Source: Methylophaga sp.
Lineage (GTDB): Bacteria > Pseudomonadota > Gammaproteobacteria > Nitrosococcales > Methylophagaceae
NCBI GenBank assembly: GCA_011053005.1
Contig: DRHW01000001.1
Location: 49,567 to 113,566, forward strand
Direction: 5' to 3'
DNA length: 64,000 bases
Part shown: piece by piece, positions 26,304-35,997 of the stretch
How the letters are laid out: every line of letters starts with the position of its first letter
How positions within the stretch are numbered: the stretch's first letter is position 1
Translations under genes and position numbers: made by a program
Notes under the pieces: model-generated
Told to the model about the DNA's origin: nothing
Database searches by the model: none
What the model saw: the letters and a program-made list of their open reading frames with translations, nothing else

Positions 26304-29300
26304 ATGGCCTCATCAGAATTATCTAATCCACTAACACCACAATTACCAAGCCGCACCACTGATTTGTTTCAAGCAGGACAGCTTTACGGTAGCTCGCAAG
26401 GATTGTTATTAGCTAAAGCAGCACAACAACATTCTGGGCCTATTTTAGTATTAACCGATGATACCGCAACCGCTCACCGCTTAGAGTTAGAAGCCAAGTT
26501 CTATCTAGGCGACAATCCTTTACCCATTATGCATTTCCCCGATTGGGAAACATTACCTTACGATACCTTTTCGCCTCACCAAGATATTATTTCTGAACGC
26601 TTAGAAGCCTTAAATAAACTACCTGACTTTAAACGCGGTATTTTATTAGTTCCTATCGCCACCTTAATGCATCGCATTGCACCGCGTGATTTTTTAGCGG
26701 GCAATACTTTAATGGTCTCCACGGGCGATCAGTTTGACATTGAAAATTGGCGTTTAAAGCTAGAAAAAGCAGGCTATCGTTATGTTTCACAAGTGATGGA
26801 ACATGGTGAGTTTGCAGTACGTGGTGCGATTATCGATCTCTTTCCAATGGGTAGTAAACATCCCTATCGCATTGATTTATTTGATGATGAAATCGATACA
26901 TTAAGGACGTTTGATCCAGAGACACAGCGTTCTATCGACACCATCACTACGATTCAATTATTACCGGCACGTGAGTTTCCAGTAACCGAGGATAGTATTC
27001 AACTTTTTCGCCAACAATTTCGTCGTCATTTTGAAGGTGATCCCCAATGTAGCTTTATCTATCGCGAAGTCACCGCAGGCAATATGCCCGGCGGGATTGA
27101 ATATTATTTGCCATTATTTTTTGAAAAAACAGAAAGCCTAATCGACTATTTACCAGCTGATACTTTACTTTTTAACGTCAATGAACCGCATCACGCCGCA
27201 GCTTCATTTTGGCAAGAAATTAACCAACGCCATCAACAACATCATGTAGATAAAGAACGGCCGTTACTCGCGCCTAGCGATATGTTCTTTCCGGTTGAAG
27301 AATTGTTTGCCCGATTTAAAAATTATCAACGACTTACTATTCAAACCTTTGAGTTAGAACCGAAACAAGGCACGTATAACTACAATACAGCTATTCCGCC
27401 ACAGCTCACTTTAAATGCACGTCATGATCATCCTTGTGATGCGCTGATTCAATTTATTAATAACTTCGATGGTCGTATTTTATTTGCTGCTGAAACTGCA
27501 GGTCGCCGTGAAACCTTATTGTCTTTATTACATGAAAATGCGATTCAACCACAGAAATATAAAAACTGGGATGACTTCCTGCAAGGTGACTCGCCATTAG
27601 GTATTACCGTTGCCCCGCTCGAACATGGCTTGATTTTACTGCACAATAAAATTGCACTGATTGCTGAACCCCAGTTATTTGGTCAACAAGTCATGCAGCG
27701 CCGACGTCGAAGTCGTAAAAAACGCGATGCCGATGCCGTTATTCGTAACCTAGCTGAATTGAATATTGGTGATGCCGTCGTTCATGAAGATCATGGTGTG
27801 GGTCGTTATCTCGGCTTACAAACGCTAGATATCGGCGATATTAATACCGAATATGTGACCTTAGAATATGCCAAAGGTGACAAACTCTATGTACCGGTTG
27901 CGGCGTTAGATTTAATTAGTCGCTATTCAGGCGCGGCGCCTGAACTTGCTCCACTACATAAATTAGGCTCAGGACAATGGGAAAAAGCCAAACGTAAAGC
28001 TTCTGAAAAAGTACGCGACGTCGCCGCTGAGTTACTTGATATCTATGCACAACGAGCTGCTCATAAAAAACCGCCGATGGATGAGCCTGACGAACAATAC
28101 GCTGCTTTTATCGCTGCCTTTCCTTTTGAAACCACGCCTGATCAACAAGATGCTATTGATGATGTCATTAAAGATATGACTTCAGATAAACCAATGGATC
28201 GTCTGATTTGTGGTGATGTCGGGTTTGGTAAAACAGAAGTCGCTATGCGCGCCGCCTTCCTCGCCACGCAATCTGGCAAGCAAGTTATGGTATTAGTACC
28301 AACAACATTATTAGCTCAACAACATTACGAAAACTTCAAAGATCGCTTTGCCGATTGGCCTATTCAGGTTGAAGTGATGTCGCGTTTTCGCTCTAAAAAA
28401 GAGCTCGACACCGTTAAATCATCAATGAGTAATGGGACTGCTGACATCATCATCGGCACTCATAAACTGTTACAACAAGATATTGATCCTAAGCGTCTCG
28501 GCTTATTTATTTTGGATGAAGAACATCGTTTTGGTGTCACTCAAAAAGAACAGATCAAAAAATACCGTAGTGAAATTGATATTCTCACCTTAACGGCAAC
28601 GCCAATACCGCGTACCTTAAATATGTCGATTTCAGGCATTCGTGATTTATCAATCATCGCCACACCGCCGGCACGCCGATTAGCTATTAAAACCTTTGTT
28701 CAAGAATGGAAACCTGAGAGTATTCGCGAAGGTATGTTGCGTGAAATTAAACGGGGTGGCCAAGTTTATTTCTTACATAACAAAGTGGATGATATTGATC
28801 GCGTAGCACGTGATATTGAGTTACTGGTACCAGAAGCTAAAGTCACCGTAGCTCATGGCCAAATGCGTGAACGTGAACTCGAACAAGTGATGCTCGATTT
28901 TTATCATCAACGTTTTAACGTGCTGGTTTGTACTACCATTATCGAAACGGGCATTGACATACCTTCTGCCAATACTATCTTTATCGATCGTGCTGACAAG
29001 CTCGGACTAGCTCAGCTTTATCAAATTCGAGGGCGCGTAGGTCGCTCTCATCATCGTGCTTATGCTTATTTAATTGTGCCGCCACAAAATGCGATGACTA
29101 AAGATGCGATTAAACGACTTGAAGCCATTGAATCACTCGAAGATTTAGGTGCAGGTTTCACATTGGCAACGCATGATATGGAAATTCGTGGCGCAGGTGA
29201 ATTACTAGGCGACGATCAAAGCGGTCAAATGCAAGAAATTGGCTTTGGTTTATATAATGAATTATTAGAACGTGCTGTTAAGGCGCTTAAATCCGGCAAA

Positions 29301-29768
29301 GATCCAAGCCTAAGTATGACCGATCGTCACTTTATAGAAATCGATTTACATGTACCGGCATTAATTCCGAGCGACTATCTGCCCGATGTTCACACACGAC
29401 TTGTCTTGTACAAACGTATTTCAGCTGCCGCCGATAGTGAAGCATTACGCGAGTTACAAGTCGAGATGATTGATCGTTTTGGTTTATTACCCGAGCAAGT
29501 GTATACCTTGTTCGCCATTCATGAACTTCGCTTCAAAGCCAAAGCCATCGGTATTCGTAAAATTGATGTTTATGATCAAGGCGGTCGTATTATTTTTGAT
29601 ACAACCCCTAATGTTGAACCTATCGTCATTATTCAACTCATTCAAACCCAAGCTGCAAAATACAAACTCGATGGTCAAGACAAATTACGTTTCGTAGGAC
29701 ATATGCCGGATGCCGATAGCCGACTGATGGCCTTAAACACGCTACTCGACTTACTTGCCCCGCTATAA
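26304..29768 (+). CDS. mfd: Transcription-repair coupling factor
   Basis: Mfd removes RNA polymerase stalled at DNA damage and recruits UvrA. The 1154-residue protein has the usual domain order: a UvrB-like N-terminal part (about 15-350), the RNA polymerase interaction domain (about 480-560, GDAVVHEDHGVGRY), RecA-like helicase domains with Walker A near 634-643 (GDVGFGKTEVA) and DEEH near 737-742, the helicase C half (IIETGIDIPSANT, QLYQIRGRVGR) and the C-terminal TRCF domain. No strong ribosome site is seen before the ATG at 26304. It is divergent from the uvrC side, so two branches of excision repair are adjacent. Confidence 0.97.
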   Translation: MASSELSNPLTPQLPSRTTDLFQAGQLYGSSQGLLLAKAAQQHSGPILVLTDDTATAHRLELEAKFYLGDNPLPIMHFPDWETLPYDTFSPHQDIISERLEALNKLPDFKRGILLVPIATLMHRIAPRDFLAGNTLMVSTGDQFDIENWRLKLEKAGYRYVSQVMEHGEFAVRGAIIDLFPMGSKHPYRIDLFDDEIDTLRTFDPETQRSIDTITTIQLLPAREFPVTEDSIQLFRQQFRRHFEGDPQCSFIYREVTAGNMPGGIEYYLPLFFEKTESLIDYLPADTLLFNVNEPHHAAASFWQEINQRHQQHHVDKERPLLAPSDMFFPVEELFARFKNYQRLTIQTFELEPKQGTYNYNTAIPPQLTLNARHDHPCDALIQFINNFDGRILFAAETAGRRETLLSLLHENAIQPQKYKNWDDFLQGDSPLGITVAPLEHGLILLHNKIALIAEPQLFGQQVMQRRRRSRKKRDADAVIRNLAELNIGDAVVHEDHGVGRYLGLQTLDIGDINTEYVTLEYAKGDKLYVPVAALDLISRYSGAAPELAPLHKLGSGQWEKAKRKASEKVRDVAAELLDIYAQRAAHKKPPMDEPDEQYAAFIAAFPFETTPDQQDAIDDVIKDMTSDKPMDRLICGDVGFGKTEVAMRAAFLATQSGKQVMVLVPTTLLAQQHYENFKDRFADWPIQVEVMSRFRSKKELDTVKSSMSNGTADIIIGTHKLLQQDIDPKRLGLFILDEEHRFGVTQKEQIKKYRSEIDILTLTATPIPRTLNMSISGIRDLSIIATPPARRLAIKTFVQEWKPESIREGMLREIKRGGQVYFLHNKVDDIDRVARDIELLVPEAKVTVAHGQMRERELEQVMLDFYHQRFNVLVCTTIIETGIDIPSANTIFIDRADKLGLAQLYQIRGRVGRSHHRAYAYLIVPPQNAMTKDAIKRLEAIESLEDLGAGFTLATHDMEIRGAGELLGDDQSGQMQEIGFGLYNELLERAVKALKSGKDPSLSMTDRHFIEIDLHVPALIPSDYLPDVHTRLVLYKRISAAADSEALRELQVEMIDRFGLLPEQVYTLFAIHELRFKAKAIGIRKIDVYDQGGRIIFDTTPNVEPIVIIQLIQTQAAKYKLDGQDKLRFVGHMPDADSRLMALNTLLDLLAPL

Positions 29769-29820
29769 GCTATGATGATGGAGAGCATTTACAGTACAAT
29801 ACACACTAATTTAGACTGAG

Positions 29821-30126
29821 ATGAGCACAGGCACCATGAGTATTTCTGGCAAAGTCATTATCCAAGGTATTACTGAAAGTGGCGGCACATTCCGTCCGAG
29901 TGATTGGGCTGAACGCTTATGTGGTGCGGTGGCGAGTTATGGACCCGGTCGACGAATAATCTTTCATCCTAACGTAAAGTTAGCCGCAATAGATGGCATT
30001 AAATGTGTAGTGATTGATGCCTCACTTGAAGAAGATGATGAAATGTTATTCGATTTTCTGACAGACTTTGCTCATGAAAACAAATTACAAGTTCTACGCA
30101 CAGACCAATTTCCACTTAGCAACTAA
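29821..30126 (+). CDS. DUF3579 family protein
   Basis: The 101-residue soluble protein contains KVIIQGITESGGTFRPSDWAERLCGAVA and YGPGRRIIFHPNVKLAAIDGIKCVVID, which match the DUF3579 family of beta- and gammaproteobacteria; its function is not known. An alternative ATG lies 15 bases downstream (MSISGKV..), closer to the family's usual start; neither has a good Shine-Dalgarno. It lies 52 bases after mfd and may be cotranscribed with it. Confidence 0.8.
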   Translation: MSTGTMSISGKVIIQGITESGGTFRPSDWAERLCGAVASYGPGRRIIFHPNVKLAAIDGIKCVVIDASLEEDDEMLFDFLTDFAHENKLQVLRTDQFPLSN

Positions 30127-30176
30127 TGTACTTAACCGCATAATATAAATCTGATTATGTAACTGTACTACAAGCT

Positions 30177-30773
30177 CTATACCATTAAGTTTTTCATAAT
30201 AATAAGTACGGCTATGACAAAACTCAGCATCATACATAGCCCTGCTGTTACAACGGATCCAATGATCATAAAACTTTTACCCTCCGGTATATCCATATAA
30301 ATAGGTATGCCTATATATAATAAATATAAACTGTAATGCACTGCAGCCACCAGCACTAACACGCAAAGCCACACAATCGGTAAAAACCCTACTAAACCAG
30401 CCATAAACATCGGCGTTGCCGTATAACAAACAAAAAGTAAACAGCGTTTAAAACTGGCTTCTTCGGCAATCGACTTTTCAGTTATAAAAGTAAAATAAGC
30501 CATCAAAAATGTCGCAACTATAATAAGCGCATAAAAAGCAATACTCATCATAAAAGCTGAGTCCATCGGCATTTTATTAAATTCTGAGCCTGATAAACTC
30601 CAGCCGACATATGTCAAACCGATAAAAAATGAGATGGCCGGAATGGCTGCAAAAAACGCTAGTCGTATGAGACGAAATTGAGTTAAATCGGTTGTTTCTT
30701 CGCGGATAGACTGCCACTCGATTCGTGGCGCTGATAATAAACCAAAGAAATGTGTTCGATGACGTGAGTACAT
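30177..30773 (-). CDS. YIP1-family integral membrane protein
   Basis: The 198-residue protein has a short cytoplasmic start (HFFGLLSAPRIEWQSIREE) and five membrane helices, with YIGIPIYMDIPEGKSFMI between the last two. This layout fits bacterial YIP1-domain proteins, whose function is unknown. The ATG at 30773 has AAGGAGA upstream at good spacing. It is convergent with DUF3579 and not clearly in an operon. Confidence 0.75.
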   Translation of the reverse strand: MYSRHRTHFFGLLSAPRIEWQSIREETTDLTQFRLIRLAFFAAIPAISFFIGLTYVGWSLSGSEFNKMPMDSAFMMSIAFYALIIVATFLMAYFTFITEKSIAEEASFKRCLLFVCYTATPMFMAGLVGFLPIVWLCVLVLVAAVHYSLYLLYIGIPIYMDIPEGKSFMIIGSVVTAGLCMMLSFVIAVLIIMKNLMV

Positions 30774-31140
30774 TGTTATCTCCTTGAAATATGTAAATAA
30801 GAATTAATGTAATTACCCACATCTAGGTATCTACAAGTTATGCCATTTATTTACAAAACTCAAGCCATTTATCAAATGCTCTCCCATTATTATTTTAGAT
30901 TGAGTGATGATTTTTTCATCTTATTAAAATGTATTAATACACAATAAAAACAAACTATTAAACTAATTGATCTCGCCTAGACTTTCTATTCGTCGAACAA
31001 AAATACTGACAAACAAGATAAATAAATGATTCAGTATTTATGCATCAGGGATTTTTTGATGATACTAAAGTTCATATTTCACTCGTTAAAATAAAATATG
31101 ACGATAGGGAATTAAGTAATCATCTCGCTTGGATTGTAAG
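30774..31140. other. Intergenic region between YIP1 and PepSY genes
   Basis: About 370 AT-rich bases. No supported coding frame, hairpin with a T-run, or repeat was found. It contains the AAGGAGA ribosome site of the YIP1 gene and its promoter region. Confidence 0.5.
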
Positions 31141-32283
31141 CTATGCGTTATTGAACAAATATTCTTGTTCCACACTAAGCTTAGGCTGCCCTCGCCGTCT
31201 AATCCATAAATACAAGCCACTGCCCAAAACAATAATAGTTGCAATATCCATGAGTGCCCAAATTATCTTCATCGGCATACCGCCATAGTCGCCAAAATGT
31301 AGCGGCTGTGAAATCAACAAAGTGGTGAGGTACCAAGGTAGTTGTGGTGCTGCAGTAACATCACTCGTTTTAGCATCAACTAATACTGGGTAATACAAAC
31401 GTGAAGTTAGCGGCTCGTTGCCACGAAGAAAAAAGGTATTATGGTGAGGGCTAGAAAAGGCTGTACCAGGAAATGCAATGAATCTAACATATGTTCCCGG
31501 CACTTGCGTTAGTGCCGCTTCCATCGCTTGTTGTAACGAACCTCGTTCATTAGCTTGCACAATAGGCAATCCTTTGTATGGTTCAATTAATACACCTACT
31601 TCATCAAACTGCCAGTATTTGTATAACAAATCAGTCCAAGTATTGATAACGCCCGTCGCTCCCACGACTAATATCCACATTAGCGTCGTAATGCCTAACA
31701 AATTATGCAGATCCAACCACTTTAATCGTGACGAACGCAAACGCCGTACTTCACCAAATTTTATTTTACGCATAAAAGGCGCATACAGAACGAGCCCTGA
31801 AAATATGGAAACCAGCAATAATAATCCCATAAAACCTAGAAATAATTTGCCAGGCAAACCGGCAAATAGATCGACATGTAATTTGAATATCACATACATA
31901 AAACCTTGGCTTTCATTTGGTTCACCAAGAATTTCTGCTGTGCGGGCATCAACGGCTATCGACTTATAATCTGCTGTTGATGCTGGGCTAGGTGTTAACG
32001 TGACATACCATATATCTGTATTGCCATCACTATGCGAAGCATACTGCACGATTCGTTCTGGATAACGTTCATTTGCAACCTGAAGCACCTTATCTAAACT
32101 TGCATGCTTGGTATCTGCTGGCATCACGGGAGCTTCAATTTCCGCTCCAGTGAGATGTTCAATCTCATGATGAAAAATCAACGGTAAGCCGGTAATGCAC
32201 AGCAACAGTATGAATACCGTGCACACTAGACTGCTCCATTTATGGATCCACGACCAGCTTCGCAGTGTTTTAGCTTTCATCAC
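31141..32283 (-). CDS. PepSY-domain membrane protein linked to siderophore uptake
   Basis: The 380-residue protein has four membrane helices (near 14-35, 142-165, 195-217 and 340-362) and PepSY-like periplasmic domains between them, as in PepSY_TM proteins (PiuB/FoxB-like). Several histidines near the helices (WIHKWSSL, FHHEIEHL, LHVDLF, DLHNLLG) could hold heme. Such proteins are thought to help reduce ferric siderophores at the inner membrane. It starts ten bases after the TonB receptor stop, on the same strand, so it is the last gene of an iron-uptake operon. Confidence 0.85.
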   Translation of the reverse strand: MMKAKTLRSWSWIHKWSSLVCTVFILLLCITGLPLIFHHEIEHLTGAEIEAPVMPADTKHASLDKVLQVANERYPERIVQYASHSDGNTDIWYVTLTPSPASTADYKSIAVDARTAEILGEPNESQGFMYVIFKLHVDLFAGLPGKLFLGFMGLLLLVSIFSGLVLYAPFMRKIKFGEVRRLRSSRLKWLDLHNLLGITTLMWILVVGATGVINTWTDLLYKYWQFDEVGVLIEPYKGLPIVQANERGSLQQAMEAALTQVPGTYVRFIAFPGTAFSSPHHNTFFLRGNEPLTSRLYYPVLVDAKTSDVTAAPQLPWYLTTLLISQPLHFGDYGGMPMKIIWALMDIATIIVLGSGLYLWIRRRGQPKLSVEQEYLFNNA

Positions 32284-32292
32284 AGTAATAAT

Positions 32293-34492
32293 CTAAAAGT
32301 CTATCGCAGTACTTAAGGTAAACGTTCTTGGCGATCCAGCTACTAGATAACCAGATCCTGGGTTACCGCCAGAAGAAGCCCAATAAGCACTATTAGTCAC
32401 GTTATCTACTCGTGCTCTTATTGTTAACAAATTGTCTCCAACATCCATAAGATAACGCACGCCGATATCAAGGCGCGTCCAGCCTTTAACTTCTAATTCA
32501 TTAGAGGCATCGGCATAGCTTCTGCCTGTATGAATAACCCGACTATCAAACGTCAATCCTTGCACACTTGGCAAATCCCATTCAACGCCCACATTAGCCA
32601 TATAGTTAGGAACGCCAATAACATCTTTACCATCGGTCGTCGAAGAACCCGTCGATTTTTGTTTTGCATCTAACCAAGTTACGCCGCCCAATACACGTAT
32701 ATCGGGCGTTACTTCTCCTTGAAAACTAGTCTCTAATCCACGATGACGGTTTTCACCTTGTGATGTGAATACATTATCACCGTTGACTAAAGATCGTGGT
32801 TGGCTAGTAGAAAATACTGCCGCATTAGCTGCAAAATTTCCCCAATCGTATTTCAAGCCAATTTCCTTTTGCTTACTGACGTAAGGGTCAAGTATTTCAC
32901 CTAAGTTATCGGGTACAGGTGAACTGCCACTCGCAGTATCGCCTTGTGTCAATCCTTCAATGTAATTACCGTAGACGGATAACTCTTCGGTCGCTTTATA
33001 TACAACGCCGGCCATAGGGCTTATCCGACTCTTGTCATAGACTGGCTGAGCTAGACCCGTATTGTAGGCAAAGTTTTCCAGTTTGAATGTTTGATGCCGT
33101 GCGCCCAAAGTAACTAATAAGGCATCATCAAATAATGACAGCGTATCGCCTACGGCAAAACTTCTTAATCCAGTACGATTGGTTAAAGCAGGAGAACTCA
33201 AACTATTACCTGAAGCAGCACCAGCTGAAAATGCGGGCCGAGCAATGTACTGAGGATTATATAGATTGGTTGTGAAAGAATTGCCTGAGTCAAATGTATA
33301 GGCATTCTTTTTTTCACCCTCAAAATAAGAAGCTGACACGACCCACTCGTGACCGACAGGTCCTGTATAAAATGAACCACGAAGTCCGACTTCACCGGTA
33401 TTAACTGAATCCTCACGCGTGTTATCAAACCGATAGAAGCTACCCGCACCCGTATCAGAATTAGAAACCGTAAGATTCGCTAATGAATTAGCTTCATCAC
33501 TTTTACGAAAACCCCAAGCTGCCCAGCCTGTAACTGTCGAGTTAAAATCGTACTCGCCTCGCAGAGTACCAAATAAATCACGTTCGTTAGAATAAGACCA
33601 AGGTTGCGCCCAGTTAGTCTTTGGATTAGGTGCTTTCGGCACAGCGCTTACACCTGATAGTCTGACATTAGTTCTTGTTTGCTCAAGTTGATTATCCTGA
33701 TAACCTAGATCGGCTGACAATCGTGTCTTATCGTTGTGCCAGTCAAGTCCAATGCTGAACAACCCTAATTCAGCATCTTCATAATTGACCCCCGTTCCGC
33801 CATCTCTTACGGCTGCATTAACCCGTATACCAGCGTTATTATCAGGACCAAAACGACGCCCCACATCAGCAGCTAAGCTTTTATTTCCACCACTACTCAA
33901 ACCTGCTGTTACACGTGTAAGCGGTTCGTTGGAAGCACGTTTAGGTAGTTAAGTTTATGGCACCGCCAAGTCCACCACCACCAGGTGTTGCGCCACTAAG
34001 AAAGTTTGATGCTCCGCGAAGCACCTCGACGCGTTCAAATAATTCAGTCGCAATATATTGTCTAGGTAACAAACTATATAAACCGTTAAAGGCCGTATCA
34101 TCAGAACTTAAAACAAAGCCTCGAATAAAATAAGACTCTTGAAAATTACCAAAGCCACGAGCAACACGTACAGAAGGATCATTTTGCAGTACATCCCCTA
34201 CGCTACGCGCTTGTTTATCTTGAATTAACTCACTGGTGTAACTAGTAATTGAGAATGGAGTATCGGCATTATCTCGCGTACCTAGTATGCCTGCACGTCC
34301 ACCTCTCGCAACTTGGCCGCCTGGATAGACTGGTGACAAACCTTCTGCCGATGCATCAGCACTTGCCTCAACCGTTATTGGCTCCATAACAAGTTCATCG
34401 GCTAATACTGATTGATTAATAGTCGCTAACGGAAGAGTCAGAATAATAGCGGTTGCTAATGGCGAACGGATAAAATGTGGTGTTTTTGTCAT
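32293..34492 (-). pseudogene. TonB-dependent siderophore receptor, interrupted by a frameshift
   Basis: The first part begins at the ATG at 34492 with a signal peptide (MTKTPHFIRSPLATAIILTL..VLA) and continues with a plug domain (SFSITSYTSELIQDKQARSV type; VEVLRGASNFLSG) up to GGLGGAINLTT, where a TAA stop (33943-33941) follows. Removing the T opposite 33943 restores the frame at once to KRASNEPLTRVTAGLSSGG, and the rest reads on as the 22-strand barrel, ending in the typical FTLSTAIDF with a C-terminal aromatic residue. Together the parts would be about 730 residues, normal for siderophore receptors. The rest is well preserved, so either the mutation is recent, phase-variable, or a sequencing error. 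The ligand is unknown. Confidence 0.85.
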
Positions 34493-34515
34493 GAGTATTT
34501 TCTTAGTTTGGATTA

Positions 34516-34695
34516 TCAAGATATTGAAGATCTGCGACATGCAAAAAATGTCATCACACCCACCGGAAAACCAAGTGCTAACCAAGACCAAATATCACCC
34601 CAGCTATTCGAAACTAAAGCAGAAATGAGTCCACTTGCTACCAATACAGCTAAAACAATGGGCCACGTCCAAATAGCGTTTTGATTGTCTGACAT
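34516..34695 (-). CDS. Small membrane protein at the head of the siderophore receptor operon
   Basis: A 59-residue frame (MSDNQNAIWTWPIVLAVLVA...) has two hydrophobic helices (about 9-28 and 36-53) joined by a SNSWGDIWSW loop and ends in a basic CRR segment. It begins at 34695 and ends 24 bases before the receptor start. I recall similar short proteins next to PepSY/TonB receptor genes in Proteobacteria but cannot name the family. It is too short for ordinary ORF listing. A role in iron uptake is inferred from position only. Confidence 0.6.
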   Translation of the reverse strand: MSDNQNAIWTWPIVLAVLVASGLISALVSNSWGDIWSWLALGFPVGVMTFFACRRSSIS

Positions 34696-34758
34696 ATAGA
34701 ACCAACTCTACGCACTTAATAAATCGGCACTGTAGTCGAATGGCCACTACTTGTAAAG

Positions 34759-34777
34759 ACAAATAAGAATCATTACT
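34759..34777. promoter_or_regulatory. Fur-box-like site upstream of the siderophore receptor operon
   Basis: ACAAATAAGAATCATTACT matches about 12 of 19 positions of the Fur consensus, with the strong half AGAATCATTA. It lies 64 bases before the first gene of the operon. Iron-dependent repression by Fur would fit the receptor and PepSY genes. Confidence 0.6.
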
Positions 34778-35008
34778 AATTATAGATTTAAAAAATCTAA
34801 TTCACGTTAAGTTTAAGCGCTTGAAGAGGATATTTAATGAGAACTCAGGTGGATAGAAACTAAAGTAAGACTTAGTGCTTTAACACTCTTCAATTAGGAA
34901 TTGCGCAAAATAGTTTGTAAAATTTGGACCTAGCAGACACTTCTTTTCTTTAGGATAAATGGAAAATTCATTTCTATCGTGCTTTGAACGGCGCTAAGTA
35001 TTATTAGC
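34778..35008. other. Intergenic region between iron-uptake and EPS precursor genes
   Basis: No gene or clear terminator was found. Imperfect inverted sequences around GGCGCT/AGCGCTC (34985-35021) overlap the end of galE and are not followed by a T-run. Confidence 0.4.
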
Positions 35009-35989
35009 TCAAAAGCGCTCGTTCTGATGCCATCCCCATGCTGTGGCGATAATTTTTTCGATTTCTTTGTACTGTGGTTCCCAACCTAATGCTTGTCTTG
35101 CTAATGTTGCATCAGCCACTAAAACAGGCGGGTCACCAGCTCGCGCCTCTTCAATATCATAATCAATTTTATTTCCGACTACGTGTTCAGCCGCCGAAAT
35201 CACATCTAACACGCTAAATCCTGATCCATTACCAAGATTAAACGCATAAGCACCTTGGTTATTGTCAAGATATTGGCCAGCTAATAAGTGGGCTGAAGCA
35301 AGGTCATTGATATGAATATAATCACGAACGCAGGTTCCATCAGCTGTTGGATATGCATTGCCGAACACTTTTAGTTTCTGTTGTGAACCACTTAAAACAG
35401 ATTTTAAAATATTGGGGATCAAATGCGTTTCTGGCTCGTGACGTTCGCCAATATCGGCATCAGGATCGGCGCCGCAAGCATTAAAATAACGTAAACAGAC
35501 CGACTTCAAACCAAATGCTTGGAAGTAGTCTTGCAGAATATCTTCGACTATTTTCTTTGATTGACCATATGGATTTATCGGCAATCTTGGTTGCGTCTCA
35601 TCAATGAACTCAACTGATGGTGTGCCAAAGACAGCAGCAGTTGAAGAAAACACTAATTTATCATGGCCCGTTTTCACCATCTGATCGAGTAGATTAAGTG
35701 TGCCAACGACATTGTTTCGGTAATAGTCATTGGGTTGTTTTACAGATTCACCCACTAAAGATTTTGCACAAAAATGAATAATTAAATCAAAATGTTCATG
35801 CTGAGCAAACAGGTTTTCTAAATCGTCTTTTACTAATATATCGCCAACAATTAAAGGTCCCCACTTCACCGCTTCGCGATGACCAGTGCTAAGATTATCA
35901 AACACCACAACCTGATGACCCTGTGTTGATAATAACTTACACATATGTGAGCCAATGTAACCTGCGCCGCCTAGTACTAAAACGTTCAT
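35009..35989 (-). CDS. galE: UDP-glucose 4-epimerase
   Basis: GalE interconverts UDP-glucose and UDP-galactose using bound NAD. The 326-residue protein has the Rossmann motif GGAGYIG (7-13), the catalytic SST (116-118) and Tyr142-x3-Lys146 (YGQSK), and the later RYFNACGAD and RDYIHINDLA segments. It is slightly shorter than enteric GalE (338). It is the last gene of the leftward cysC-DHH-galE group, 8 bases after the DHH gene, and would supply UDP-galactose to the EPS locus. A related epimerase specificity (for example UDP-GlcNAc) cannot be ruled out. Confidence 0.92.
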   Translation of the reverse strand: MNVLVLGGAGYIGSHMCKLLSTQGHQVVVFDNLSTGHREAVKWGPLIVGDILVKDDLENLFAQHEHFDLIIHFCAKSLVGESVKQPNDYYRNNVVGTLNLLDQMVKTGHDKLVFSSTAAVFGTPSVEFIDETQPRLPINPYGQSKKIVEDILQDYFQAFGLKSVCLRYFNACGADPDADIGERHEPETHLIPNILKSVLSGSQQKLKVFGNAYPTADGTCVRDYIHINDLASAHLLAGQYLDNNQGAYAFNLGNGSGFSVLDVISAAEHVVGNKIDYDIEEARAGDPPVLVADATLARQALGWEPQYKEIEKIIATAWGWHQNERF

Positions 35990-35997
35990 GACGATTT

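Noticed and set aside
31040..31288. Rightward frame of 82 codons at the end of the PepSY gene
   Set aside because: It overlaps the PepSY gene on the opposite strand and has no family resemblance or ribosome site.
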